Part shown: in pieces, positions 7,402 to 16,439 of the stretch | Layout of the letters: each line of letters opens with the position of its first letter | How positions within the stretch are numbered: position 1 is the stretch's first letter | DNA from: Elioraea tepida | GTDB lineage: Bacteria > Pseudomonadota > Alphaproteobacteria > Acetobacterales > Acetobacteraceae | Assembly (NCBI RefSeq): GCF_019203965.1 | Contig: NZ_CP076448.1 | Coordinates: forward strand, 558,001-622,000 | Direction: 5' to 3' | Length of the DNA stretch: 64,000 nucleotides | Position numbers and translations under genes: made by a program | Notes under the pieces: generated by a model | Seen by the model: only the letters and a program-made list of their open reading frames with translations | Told to the model about the DNA's origin: nothing | Database searches by the model: none

Positions 7402-10032
7402 ATGAACCAACTCGCGTCCGAAGCGTTCCTGTTTCTGACCGACTTCGAGCCGATGCTCTGGCAGAAGCGGCTTCTCGAGATGTTTCTCCGCGGCGAGATC
7501 CCGGCCGCGCTCGACCTCCCCACCGGGCTCGGCAAGACCTCCGTCATGACGCTGTGGCTGATTGCCCGCGCTCTCGGCTCCCCGCTGCCGCGGCGTCTCG
7601 TCTACGTCGTCGATCGCCGTGTCGTCGTCGACCAGGCCTCGGCAGAGGCGAGGAAACTCCGCGACAGGCTCGCGGGCCCTGCGGCGGAGGGCGTCGCGGC
7701 GCGTCTGCGAGAGGGGCTCGGGCTCGACGGGTCGGGCTCGCTGGTCGTCTCGACGCTTCGCGGCGGCCTTGCCGACGATCCCGCCTGGCGCGTCGACCCC
7801 GCAGCTGTTGCGATCATCGTCGGCACCGTCGACATGATCGGCTCGCGGCTTCTGTTCGAAGGCTACGGCGTCAGTCGCCGGATGCGGCCGCTGCAGGCCG
7901 GGCTCGTCGGCTGCGACACCCTCGTCGTGCTCGACGAGGCGCATCTCGTGCCGCCCTTCGCCGCGCTCGTTCGGGCCGTCGCGGAAGACGCAACGCTTCA
8001 CGCCACCGCGGCCGACCTGCCCGTCCCAAGGCTCCGGCTGATGACGCTGTCTGCGACCGGACGCGACGGGGCGGACGCGCAGGTGTTCCGTCTCACCGAG
8101 AAGGAGGAGGCGGAGCCCTTGGTCGAAAAGCGCCTGAACGCGGCGAAACGGCTGCACATCATGACCGATCCGGTGCCGGCGCAGGATTTGCCCGAGCGGC
8201 TGGCGCAAGAGGCCGCACGGCTCGCCGGATCGAGCGCGTGTCCCGCACGCGTCGTCGTGTTCTGCGACAGCCGCAAGCAGGCGCAGGAGGTCGCCGAAAC
8301 GTTGCGCGCAAAACATAAGCTCGCTTGCCACCTGCTCGTCGGCGAACGCCGCGGGCATGAACGGGCCGATGCGGCCGATCGCCTCGCCGAGGATGGCTTT
8401 CTCGCCGGGTCGGCCCGGCCCAAGCAGCCCGCCGTTCTGGTCGCCACCGCCGCAGGCGAGGTCGGCGCGGATCTCGATGCCGATCACATGGTCGCCGATG
8501 TCGTCGCCTTCGAGCGCATGGTGCAGCGGCTCGGGCGGGTGAACCGTCGCGGCGAGGCCCCTGCCCCGGCCGAGGTGGTGCTCGTGCCGGCGCAGCCGAA
8601 TGCGAAAGCGGGGCAGAAGACCGCAGAGGCCACCCGGCGCGCCGAGGCGACCGTGACCCTGCTCCGACATCTGCCTCCCGCCGGGACCGGACGCGACGCG
8701 AGCCCCGCCGCGCTCGCGAAGCTCCAGCGGGCTCCCGACCTCGCCGATCTGCGCAGGGCGGCGACAACGCCCGAGCCGCTGCGCCCGGCCCTGACCCCGG
8801 CGCTCATCGAGGCCTGGTCGCTGACGGGTCTTGCCGACCATCCCGGCCGGCCGGAGATCGCGCCCTGGCTTCGCGGCTGGACCGAGGACGAGCCCCAGGT
8901 CCGCCTGTTCTGGCGGCGCTTCCTGCCCTGGCGCGCGGGCGAGACGCCGCACAGCGCCGAGGTGACGGAGTTCTTCGAGCACGCGCTGCCTTCGCCGGCG
9001 GAGCTCCTCGAGGCGCCCAAGCGGCGGGCGATCGAGGTGCTCAAGGAGAGGGCCAAGGAGATGCCTGCGGCGCCGCGATCGGAAGAGACGCCAGCTTTGA
9101 TCGTGCTCGATCCGTCGCTCCGCTTCGAGCGCGCTCTGACGGTGGGCGAGCTCGCGAAGCTTAAGGACGATGACGCCGGCTTCGCCGATCGCTTCCTTTG
9201 CGTATCCGCCGCGCTCGGCGGGCTCTCGGAGGAGGGGCTGCTCGACGACAAGGCGGAAGGGATCTCAGCCGACGCTCCCTCCGCCTGGCGCGGCATCGGC
9301 TGCACCGCCGATGCGCCCCAGGGCATGCCCGGCGTGCCGTGGCGTTGCGCGGCAGGTCCGGCAGAGGCGGAGGACCCGCCGGACGAGGGCTTCGTCGAGG
9401 CGCACGCCTTCGTTCTCGAGCGCGACGACGAGGGCGCGCCGCTGCGCGTCCTGCGGCTGTGGACCGAAGAGCGCGAGAAGGCGGACCAGGCCCTGGCGCG
9501 GAGGGCGCAGACGCTCGTTGACCATGCGTCGGCCGTGGAGGCGGAGGTCGCGTCGATCGCCGAACGCCTCGAGCTGCCGGCCAAGTATCGAAGGATGCTC
9601 CGCCTCGCGGCCCGGCTTCACGATTGCGGCAAGGCGTCCGAGCGCTGGCAGGAGGCCTTCGGCGCGCCGAGGGACGGCAGGCCTTATGCGAAGACGGCGG
9701 CGCGGCGGGTCGACCAGGCGCTCCTCGACGGATACCGGCACGAGTTCGGTTCGCTCGCCGCTGCGGTGGAGTATCCGGCGCTAGCGGCCCTGCCGCCCGA
9801 TCTCCGCGATCTCGCGCTGCATCTGATCGCCGCGCATCACGGCCGCGCCCGCCCGACGCTCGAGACGCGCAGCGCCGACCTCCTGCCGAGCCTTGCCGAG
9901 GCGCTTGCGCGGGAGGCGGCGCTCCGCTTCGCGCGGCTCGAGCGCCGCTGGGGCGCGTGGGGCCTCGCCTGGTGGGAGGCGCTGTTGCGCTGCGCCGATG
10001 CGGCGGCCTCGGCGAAGCTGGAGCAGGGCTGA
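7402..10032 (+). CDS. cas3: type I-G (I-U) Cas3 helicase-nuclease, HD domain C-terminal
   Basis: Degrades target DNA recruited by the Cascade complex. The ATG at 7402 (MNQLASEAF) is chosen because the upstream frame extension (from 7174) is non-conserved in character. Of 876 residues, 1 to about 520 are the SF2 helicase: P-loop PTGLGKT at 40-46, DEAH box in VVLDEAHLVPP near 178, and motif VI QRLGRVNRRGE near 375-385. The HD nuclease lies at the C-terminus: RLHDCGKASERW near 737-748 supplies the His-Asp pair, with later RHE (YRHEFGSL) and AAHHG motifs. Helicase-then-HD is the reverse of canonical Cas3 and is known for subtype I-U/I-G. Its stop overlaps the csb3 start (TGATG), so the operon is coupled. 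Confidence 0.93.
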   Translation: MNQLASEAFLFLTDFEPMLWQKRLLEMFLRGEIPAALDLPTGLGKTSVMTLWLIARALGSPLPRRLVYVVDRRVVVDQASAEARKLRDRLAGPAAEGVAARLREGLGLDGSGSLVVSTLRGGLADDPAWRVDPAAVAIIVGTVDMIGSRLLFEGYGVSRRMRPLQAGLVGCDTLVVLDEAHLVPPFAALVRAVAEDATLHATAADLPVPRLRLMTLSATGRDGADAQVFRLTEKEEAEPLVEKRLNAAKRLHIMTDPVPAQDLPERLAQEAARLAGSSACPARVVVFCDSRKQAQEVAETLRAKHKLACHLLVGERRGHERADAADRLAEDGFLAGSARPKQPAVLVATAAGEVGADLDADHMVADVVAFERMVQRLGRVNRRGEAPAPAEVVLVPAQPNAKAGQKTAEATRRAEATVTLLRHLPPAGTGRDASPAALAKLQRAPDLADLRRAATTPEPLRPALTPALIEAWSLTGLADHPGRPEIAPWLRGWTEDEPQVRLFWRRFLPWRAGETPHSAEVTEFFEHALPSPAELLEAPKRRAIEVLKERAKEMPAAPRSEETPALIVLDPSLRFERALTVGELAKLKDDDAGFADRFLCVSAALGGLSEEGLLDDKAEGISADAPSAWRGIGCTADAPQGMPGVPWRCAAGPAEAEDPPDEGFVEAHAFVLERDDEGAPLRVLRLWTEEREKADQALARRAQTLVDHASAVEAEVASIAERLELPAKYRRMLRLAARLHDCGKASERWQEAFGAPRDGRPYAKTAARRVDQALLDGYRHEFGSLAAAVEYPALAALPPDLRDLALHLIAAHHGRARPTLETRSADLLPSLAEALAREAALRFARLERRWGAWGLAWWEALLRCADAAASAKLEQG

Positions 10033-10964
10033 TGGCGGAGGCGTCGATCCCGGTCGATCTGTTCAACCCCGGGCAGGTGTTCGCCTGTCTCGGCTTGCTC
10101 GAGGCGTCGGAGGTGCTGGTCGGCGACACCGAGGGCGGGTTCGACTGGTCCGACCCCGGAAGGGTGGTGTTCCGCCTGCGCGCCGCGGGAGAGGAGAACC
10201 CGGTGCGGGAGGTGCTCGCGTTCCTTGCGGAGGCGGACGTGACGGCCTGGCTTGCGGACGCGGAGGCCTTCGACATCGCGAGATGGGGGAAGCCCGCGAG
10301 GAAGGACAAGCCGGCAGAGGCGTTCTCGATCTCGGGCTGGGAGGCGAAATGGAACGCCCGGATCAGGCAGGTTCCGGGCCCGGTCTTTCCTTTCCCGTTC
10401 CCGGACGGCACCGATGTCCTGCCCGCCCTGCTTGAGGCGCGGGGCCGGCGGCTCGTCGTCGACCACTGGGGTGACGCGACGCGGCGCGACCCGTTCAAGC
10501 TCTGGGCCGGGGCCGGCGGCATGCCCGGTGTTGCTATTCTCACGCGCGCGCTCGAGCTCGTGCGCCCGAAGCTGCGGGACGATCTCGAGGCGATCGCGGA
10601 CGATCCCTTCGGGCTCGCGGAGCGGCTCCCGAGCGGCTTCCGCCTCGACTGGCGGCGCGACTACGTCGCGCTCGACATCGGCTTCTCCCCCAACGACCAC
10701 AGCGCGATCACGATGCTGGGCTTTCCGCTCGTCGAGGTCCTGGCGGTGATCGGCTTGCAGAACGCGCGGCCGCAGCGGCTGCGCCACCTCGAGTACCGCT
10801 ACGCCGTCGCCGCCGGCCTCCTGCCGCCCACGCTGCTACGCGCCGCGCTCGGCGCGGCAGACCTGCCGCTTGCGATGCGCCGTTTCCGCATGCGCCTTGG
10901 CTGGCCCGGGCAGGAAGGACAAGCCCGCTGCATCCTGGAAGCCTTCGAGGAGAGAGCACCATGA
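10032..10964 (+). CDS. csb3: Csb3, type I-G (I-U) Cascade subunit in the Cas8 position
   Basis: 310 residues, starting MAEASIPVDLFNPGQVFACLG, the N-P-G-Q-x-F/A-C-x-G-L opening I associate with the Csb3 family. Csb3 occupies the place that the larger Csx17 (Cas8u2) holds in other I-U/I-G loci, immediately after cas3 and before the Cas7 homologue Csb1; it is taken as the small Cas8-like/large-subunit equivalent, which should contact the PAM. It starts by TGATG overlap with cas3 and ends in a 4-bp overlap with csb1. No catalytic motif is visible, and none is expected. Confidence 0.8.
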   Translation: MAEASIPVDLFNPGQVFACLGLLEASEVLVGDTEGGFDWSDPGRVVFRLRAAGEENPVREVLAFLAEADVTAWLADAEAFDIARWGKPARKDKPAEAFSISGWEAKWNARIRQVPGPVFPFPFPDGTDVLPALLEARGRRLVVDHWGDATRRDPFKLWAGAGGMPGVAILTRALELVRPKLRDDLEAIADDPFGLAERLPSGFRLDWRRDYVALDIGFSPNDHSAITMLGFPLVEVLAVIGLQNARPQRLRHLEYRYAVAAGLLPPTLLRAALGAADLPLAMRRFRMRLGWPGQEGQARCILEAFEERAP

Positions 10965-12091
10965 CCGAGCCGATTGCTGTCACGCGCGAGATGATCGAGG
11001 CCTGGGCCGACGACGCCTCCGGCCCGGTCGCACTGCACCTGCGCCAGAAGCTCCTGCCCGTGGAGGGCGAGGACGGGGTGATCTTCCCACCCACCTACGC
11101 CGACATCGGCTACAACATCGACACGCTCTCGGACGGAACGAAGGTCGCCACCATCGACTCGGTCGGCTCCCAGGCCAACCGAATCGAGCCGCTGTTCAAG
11201 CGCCCGGAGCTTGCGCCGCTCGTGCCGCAGATCACGATCCGCTTCGGCAACGAGAAATCGGTCTCGCTGCTCGACATCGGCCACCGCCTCGCGGATGCCG
11301 CCGTCCGCAATTCCACCCTTGCGGATGAGGTCAGGAGCGCCTTCGAGGCCTTGCAGCTGCGCGGCGATGCCGAGCCGATCGCCCGCCTTGCGCCCACCTC
11401 GCTCGTGTTCGGCGTCTGGGACTCGCGCGGCGGAGGGTCGAAGGTGCCCAGGCTGATCAACTCCGTGATCCGGGCCTGGCAGGTCGAGGAGCTCACGCGC
11501 TCGGCGGTCTACATCCCGCCCGTCGACTATGCCGCGCTTGAGGTCTTCTCCGAAGAGGATCGCGAGACGGCGGAAGGGAACACCAAGAGCCCGCTGGCTC
11601 AGAAGGGGTTCGTCCACGTTCCCGCGGGAAGGGCGCCGGGGGGCATCCTCGCGCGCGGCGGCATCTTCCGCGACGTCACCGTCAACCTGGTCGCGCTGCG
11701 TCGCCTCAACGAGGGCCTACCGAATGGGCCGACCCTTCGACGCTACGTGCTCGGGCTCACGCTCGTCGCTGCTGTCACCCCCCAGGACGGTTTCCTGCGC
11801 CAGGGCTGCCTTCTGGCGCCTGATCCGGCAGCTCCCGCCGCCTGGGTCAGCGTCGGGCGTGACGGGGCGCGCACGCCTGTCGCGCTGCCGGAACAGCTCG
11901 TTCTCGCGTTCGCCGAGAGCGCTGCCAAGGGCTTCGGCGTCGCCCCACCACGCACCGTCGAGTTCAGCAGCGACCGCGCTCGCCGTGACGTGGCTGACCA
12001 GAAGGCAGGTACAACGACAGGCAGGGGCGGACGGAAGGGCGCGAGCAGGAAGTCCGCAGCTTCCGAAGGCGACGACGGCGACGAGGGCTGA
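10961..12091 (+). CDS. csb1: Csb1 (Cas7-type backbone subunit), type I-G
   Basis: Predicted crRNA-binding backbone of the I-G Cascade. The 376-residue protein shows Csb1 family hallmarks: an early LRQKLLPVEG, then ATIDSVGSQANRIEPLF (near residues 62-80; D-S-x-x-S-Q-A-N-R-x-E), FGVWDSRGGGSKVPRLINS in the middle, and AVTPQDGFLRQGCLL toward the end. The last 35 residues are a lysine/arginine/glycine-rich then acidic tail that looks disordered. It overlaps csb3 by 4 bp (ATGA) and lies 2 bp from csb2. Confidence 0.88.
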   Translation: MTEPIAVTREMIEAWADDASGPVALHLRQKLLPVEGEDGVIFPPTYADIGYNIDTLSDGTKVATIDSVGSQANRIEPLFKRPELAPLVPQITIRFGNEKSVSLLDIGHRLADAAVRNSTLADEVRSAFEALQLRGDAEPIARLAPTSLVFGVWDSRGGGSKVPRLINSVIRAWQVEELTRSAVYIPPVDYAALEVFSEEDRETAEGNTKSPLAQKGFVHVPAGRAPGGILARGGIFRDVTVNLVALRRLNEGLPNGPTLRRYVLGLTLVAAVTPQDGFLRQGCLLAPDPAAPAAWVSVGRDGARTPVALPEQLVLAFAESAAKGFGVAPPRTVEFSSDRARRDVADQKAGTTTGRGGRKGASRKSAASEGDDGDEG

Positions 12092-12093
12092 CC

Positions 12094-14193
12094 GTGCCGC
12101 GCGTCCTGCTCCTCGCCATCCGGTTCCACGACGGGCGCTACCACGGCGCTGGGGACTGGCCCCCCTCCCCCTTCCGTCTCTTTCAGGCCCTGGTCGCCGC
12201 ATCCGCGCGCGGCGGGACCCTCCGCGCCGAGGACGAGGCGGCGCTGCGCCTCATGGAGAGCTGGCCTGCTCCTGTGATCGCTTCGCCGCCGTCCCGGCGC
12301 GGCCAAGCAGTCTCGCTCTACGTGCCGAACAACGACCTCGATGCGGTGAAGGGTGACCTTGCCCGCATCGACAAGATCCGCACCGCGAAAACGGTCAGCC
12401 CCTGGCTGTTCGACCCGGCGATTCCGCTTCTCTACGCCTGGACCCCGCCTGACCCGCCCCCCGACCCGCAACGCTTTCCCGCTCTCGCCGAACGCCTGCA
12501 CCAGCTCGGCCGCGGCATCGACATGGCCTTTGCTACAGCGGAATGGCTCGACGCCGAAACGGCAGCGGCGCGTCTTGCCGCCCACCCAGGCCCGGTCCAC
12601 CGCCCGGACGAAAGCGCGCCCCGCGGCACCCTGCTCCGCTGCCCCACCGCGGGCTCGCTCGGCTCCCTCCTCGCCCGCCACGGGGCACAGGCCCGGCGCT
12701 TCCAACGCCCCGGTTCCGGTAAGGAGACCCTCTTCGTCCAGCCACCGAGGGCGCTCTCCCGCCAGGTCCCCTACGACTGCCCGCCGACGCACCTCGTCTA
12801 CGTTCTGCGCCACACCTCCGGCTTCCGCCTGTGGCCGCTTAAGGAGGTCGTCGCTCTCGTCGAGGCGGCGCGCGATGCCGCCGCCACGCGTCTCATCAAA
12901 AACGGCCATCCCCAGCCGGAGACCATCGAGCGCCTGCTGGTCGGCCGCGGCGCCGGCCCGGCCGACATCCCCTGCCGGCCGCGCCTGATCCCGCTTCCCT
13001 CGATTGGCGCGACCTACGCCGATCACGCCGTCCGGCGCCTCCTGCTCGAGATCCCGCCGCAATGCCCGATCCGCGCCGACGATCTCGACTGGGCCTTCTC
13101 GAGCCTCCCGGTCGGGAACGCACGCCTTGTGCGCGCCGAAGCCGCTGACCGGATGCTCCGCCACTACGTCCCCGAAACGGGGGCGCGGCTGTGGCGCAGC
13201 GTGACCCCGGTCGCGTTGCCGGCCGTCGAACGACGTGGCCGCACGGGCAGCGAGCGACGCGCGCGCGAGGCCTCACTCGCCGCCTCCCTGCGCCAGGCCC
13301 TGCGTCACGCCGGCCTCAGCGACCATCCGGTCGCGATCCGGCTGCAGCGCGAGCCTTTCTCAGGGCGCGGCGCGCGCGCCGAGGCCTTCGCCCGCCCGCC
13401 GCGCTTCCCCGCCGGGCGCCTCATTCACGCCGAGCTCCGCTTCGCCACGCCGCAACGAGGCCCCCTTGTGCTCGGGGACGGGCGCTGGCTCGGCCTCGGC
13501 CTGTTCCGGCCGATCCGCGAGGTGCCGGGCCTTCTTGCCTTCGCGATCGTCGACGGGCTAGCCAAAACGGCCGATCCCGAGACGCTCGCCCGCGCGCTGC
13601 GACGCGCCGCCATGGCGCGCGTGCAGGAGACGCTCGGCCGCGAGACGCTGCCGGGTTTCTTCTCCGGTCATGGCGAGGACGGCGCCCCCTTGCGCGACGG
13701 CACCCACCGGCATCTCGCTTTCGCCGTGGATCCGCCCCGGCGGCGGCTTCTGGTCATTGCTCCGCACGTGCTCGAGCGACGGGAGGCAACCGCCGAGGAG
13801 AGGGCCCATCTCGAGCGGCTCGACGCGGCAATGGCCGATCTTGCCGAGCTGCGCGCCGGCCCAGCAGGCCTGCTTCGGCTTGCCGCGTCGCCCATCGAGG
13901 AGGGTGACCCCCTGCTCGGCCCCTCCCGTGTCTGGGCAAGCCTCACGAGCTACAGCCCCACACGCCATGCCAAGCGCCTCTCCCCCGCCGAGGCGCTCGC
14001 CGAGGACTGCCGCGCCGAGTGCCGGCGCCGCGGCTGGCCCGAGCCCGAGGTGGAGGTGCTTCGCGCCTCCGAAGGGCCGCGCGGCGGGCTGAGGGCGGAG
14101 CTGCGGCTCACCTTCCCGGTCGCGCGCGAGGGCCCTCTCCTGCTCGGGCGTCTCGCCCATCGCGGCGGGGGGCTGTTCGCCGCCGCGCCGTGA
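12094..14193 (+). CDS. csb2: Csb2 (Cas5-Cas6-type fusion), type I-G
   Basis: Predicted pre-crRNA endonuclease and Cas5-like subunit. It begins at a GTG at 12094, 2 bp after the csb1 stop, and is 699 residues long, in the usual Csb2 range for the fused form. The N-terminal RAMP fold begins VPRVLLLAIRFHDGRYHGAG followed by WPPSPFRLFQALVA, the characteristic Csb2 opening. A second RAMP half includes the glycine-rich loop GDGRWLGLGLFRP near 459-471, the type of loop found in Cas6 proteins. It overlaps cas4-cas1 by 4 bp (GTGA). Catalytic residues of the Cas6 part cannot be fixed without an alignment. Confidence 0.88.
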   Translation: MPRVLLLAIRFHDGRYHGAGDWPPSPFRLFQALVAASARGGTLRAEDEAALRLMESWPAPVIASPPSRRGQAVSLYVPNNDLDAVKGDLARIDKIRTAKTVSPWLFDPAIPLLYAWTPPDPPPDPQRFPALAERLHQLGRGIDMAFATAEWLDAETAAARLAAHPGPVHRPDESAPRGTLLRCPTAGSLGSLLARHGAQARRFQRPGSGKETLFVQPPRALSRQVPYDCPPTHLVYVLRHTSGFRLWPLKEVVALVEAARDAAATRLIKNGHPQPETIERLLVGRGAGPADIPCRPRLIPLPSIGATYADHAVRRLLLEIPPQCPIRADDLDWAFSSLPVGNARLVRAEAADRMLRHYVPETGARLWRSVTPVALPAVERRGRTGSERRAREASLAASLRQALRHAGLSDHPVAIRLQREPFSGRGARAEAFARPPRFPAGRLIHAELRFATPQRGPLVLGDGRWLGLGLFRPIREVPGLLAFAIVDGLAKTADPETLARALRRAAMARVQETLGRETLPGFFSGHGEDGAPLRDGTHRHLAFAVDPPRRRLLVIAPHVLERREATAEERAHLERLDAAMADLAELRAGPAGLLRLAASPIEEGDPLLGPSRVWASLTSYSPTRHAKRLSPAEALAEDCRAECRRRGWPEPEVEVLRASEGPRGGLRAELRLTFPVAREGPLLLGRLAHRGGGLFAAAP

Positions 14194-15905
14194 ACGAGCC
14201 CCTGCCGCAGCCCGAACTGCCGCTCGCCGTGCCGGAGGCCGCCGCGGCCGGTCTGCCGCTCCTGCCCGCGCGTATGCTCAACGAGTTCGTCTACTGCCCC
14301 CGGCTCGCCTATCTCGAATGGGTGCAGGGCGAGTGGGCGGAAAACGCCGACACAGTGGAGGGGCGTTTCGCCCATCGCGCTCTCGCCCGCCCGGGCGGGG
14401 ACCTGCCCGAGGCGGACGGCATCGACGACGAAGCCCGCATCCACGCCCGCTCCGTCACCCTCTCCTCCGAACGCCTCGGCGTGATCGCGACCCTCGATCT
14501 CGTCGAGGGCGAGGGCGGAACGGTTCGTCCGGTCGACTACAAGCGCGGCCGCCGCCCGCACGTCGCGACTTCGGCCCATCTGCCCGAGCGCGTGCAGCTC
14601 GGCGTCCAGATCCTGCTTCTGCGCGAGCATGGCTATGCCTGCGACGAAGGCATCCTCTACTTCGTCGAGAGCCGCGAGCGCGTCACGGTGCGACTGAACG
14701 AGGAGCTCGCGGCGGCGGTCGCGTCCGCCGTCAACGGCCTGCGCCTGATGGCCGCCTCCGCGCGTATCCCGCCGCCGCTCGAGGACAGCCCGAAATGTCC
14801 GCGCTGCTCGCTCGTCGGAATCTGCATGCCCGACGAGGTCGCCTGGCTGCGCCAAGGTCGGGTCGAGCCGCGGCCGCTCGCCGTCGCCCGCTCTGAGGCT
14901 TTGCCGCTGATCGTGCAGGACAACCGCGCCCGCATCGCCAAGGACGGAGAGACGCTGACGATCTCGGTCGAGGGCGAAACGATCGCCCGCGCGCGCCTCG
15001 CCGAGGTGTCGCAGCTCGTCATCCTCGGCCAAGCCGCCCTGACGACGCCCGCCCTGCACGAACTGATGCGACGCGAGATCCCGGTGAGCTGGCACAGCAC
15101 GGGCGGCTGGTTCCTCGGCCACACCGTCGGGGTGGGTCATCGCAACGTCGAACTGCGCCTGCACCAGTGGCGGCGAAGCTTCGATGACGAATTCTGCCTC
15201 CGATTCGCACGGGGGCTCGTGGCTGCGAAGATCCGCAACGCCCGCACCCTGATCCGTCGCAACTGGCGCGGCGAGGAGCCGCCCGATGCCGTGCTCGCCC
15301 AGCTCGACCGCGATCGCGAACAGGCCGAGCGGGCGGGCGATCTGTCCGCGCTTCTCGGCATCGAGGGCCTTGCGGCGCGACGCTATTTCGCGGCCTTCGC
15401 GCGGTGTCTCTCGGCTGGCGTTCCGGGCCGCGAGCGGTTTGATGCCGAGGGGCGGAACCGCAGGCCGCCCGCCGACCCGGTGAATGCGCTCCTCTCCTTC
15501 GCCTACGCGATGCTGGCGCGCGCCTGGACGGTGCAGCTCTCCGCCGTCGGGCTCGACACGTACCGAGGCTTCTATCACCAGCCGCGCTACGGGCGGCCGG
15601 CGCTTGCGCTCGACATGATGGAGCCGTTCCGGCCCCTCGTGGCCGACTCAGCGGTGCTTCTCGCCTGCAACAACGGCGAGATTGGGCCGGGCGACTTCCT
15701 CGAGCGCGCCGGCGCGGTGGCGCTGACGCCCGCAGGCCGCAAGGCGATCATTGCGGCTTTCGAACGACGTCTCGAGCAGGAGATTACCCACCCTGTGTTC
15801 GGCTACCGGGTTTCGTACCGGAGGCTGTTCGAGGTCCAGGCACGACTGTTGGGCCGCTACCTCGCTGGCGAGATCCCCGACCTGCCGCATGTGACGCCGC
15901 GCTGA
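14190..15905 (+). CDS. cas4-cas1: Cas4-Cas1 fusion (spacer acquisition)
   Basis: Integrates new spacers (Cas1) and selects and trims PAM-bearing prespacers (Cas4). Start is the GTG at 14190 overlapping the csb2 stop (GTGA); 571 residues. Cas4 occupies about 1-220: Cys36 in NEFVYCPRLAYLEW, the RecB-type nuclease residues in TLDLVE and PVDYKRG, and Cys203, Cys206 and Cys212 in PKCPRCSLVGIC complete the iron-sulphur ligands. Cas1 occupies about 225-571: likely catalytic Glu392 (LLGIEGLAAR), His463 (GFYHQ) and Asp475 (LALDMMEPFR). All expected active-site residues are present, so the adaptation module looks functional. Fused Cas4-Cas1 is typical of I-U/I-G systems. Confidence 0.95.
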   Translation: MNEPLPQPELPLAVPEAAAAGLPLLPARMLNEFVYCPRLAYLEWVQGEWAENADTVEGRFAHRALARPGGDLPEADGIDDEARIHARSVTLSSERLGVIATLDLVEGEGGTVRPVDYKRGRRPHVATSAHLPERVQLGVQILLLREHGYACDEGILYFVESRERVTVRLNEELAAAVASAVNGLRLMAASARIPPPLEDSPKCPRCSLVGICMPDEVAWLRQGRVEPRPLAVARSEALPLIVQDNRARIAKDGETLTISVEGETIARARLAEVSQLVILGQAALTTPALHELMRREIPVSWHSTGGWFLGHTVGVGHRNVELRLHQWRRSFDDEFCLRFARGLVAAKIRNARTLIRRNWRGEEPPDAVLAQLDRDREQAERAGDLSALLGIEGLAARRYFAAFARCLSAGVPGRERFDAEGRNRRPPADPVNALLSFAYAMLARAWTVQLSAVGLDTYRGFYHQPRYGRPALALDMMEPFRPLVADSAVLLACNNGEIGPGDFLERAGAVALTPAGRKAIIAAFERRLEQEITHPVFGYRVSYRRLFEVQARLLGRYLAGEIPDLPHVTPR

Positions 15906-15913
15906 GCCCCGGG

Positions 15914-16210
15914 ATGCGGAGCACCGACCATCTCTTCGTCATCGCCTACGACGTGCGTGACCCGCGCCGGTGGCGCCGGCTCTTTCGGGTGATGAACGGT
16001 CGCGGCGAGTGGCTTCAGCTTTCGGTGTTCCAGGCGCGGCTGTCACGGCGCGGGCTTGTCGAGCTGAAGGCGGCGGTGAGCGCTGTGATCAGGCACGACG
16101 AGGATCATGTGCTGATCCTAGACCTTGGGCCTGCCGACGATGTGAAGCCGCGGGTGGTGAGCCTTGGCAAGGCGTTCGTTCCGGTTGCCCGGGCACCGAT
16201 CATCGTGTGA
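15914..16210 (+). CDS. cas2: Cas2 (spacer acquisition scaffold)
   Basis: 98 residues, the normal Cas2 length, with the ferredoxin-like fold opening HLFVIAYDVRDPRRWRRLFR; the Asp of YDVRD is the family's conserved metal-binding position. It forms the bridging dimer of the Cas1-Cas2 integrase. It lies 8 bp after cas4-cas1 and is the last gene before the leader and array. Confidence 0.95.
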   Translation: MRSTDHLFVIAYDVRDPRRWRRLFRVMNGRGEWLQLSVFQARLSRRGLVELKAAVSAVIRHDEDHVLILDLGPADDVKPRVVSLGKAFVPVARAPIIV

Positions 16211-16439
16211 GGTGGGCCAAGGGGTGCTGATCATCAGTGCGCCGAGGCGCTGCGAGCGCTCGGGTGGCGCCTTGGGTCGCGGCAGTACTCGCGGAGTTCT
16301 TTGACATGCTGGATCAGAGGGTTATTTTGTGTTCGGGTGACTATGTATGCTCGCTGTTTGGTGGGGATGGGCTGGAGGTTGGGAGCGCTCGCGGGCTGGT
16401 CTGGAACCCGTTGGCGTGGTTTGCAAAGGTGGCGGCGGC
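16211..16439 (+). promoter_or_regulatory. CRISPR leader
   Basis: 229 bp between the cas2 stop and the first repeat, with no gene. It is AT-richer than its surroundings in its middle (about 16300-16350) and contains a near-consensus promoter reading toward the array. Position next to the adaptation genes, and the uniform repeats on this side compared with variant repeats near the far end, identify it as the leader, so new spacers should enter at about 16440. Confidence 0.8.
16301..16328 (+). promoter_or_regulatory. putative sigma70 promoter for pre-crRNA
   Basis: TTGACA at 16301-16306 is a perfect -35 hexamer; TATTTT at 16323-16328 follows after 16 bp as -10. Transcription would begin about 100 bp before the first repeat and run through the array. 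It is one of the few consensus-like promoters in this GC-rich window. Predicted from sequence only. Confidence 0.65.

Noticed and set aside
4880-16210. CRISPR-associated transposon linking the IS630 element to the cas genes
   Set aside because: IS630 is an ordinary single-gene element; no Tn7-like genes are present and the Cas3 nuclease and adaptation genes are intact.
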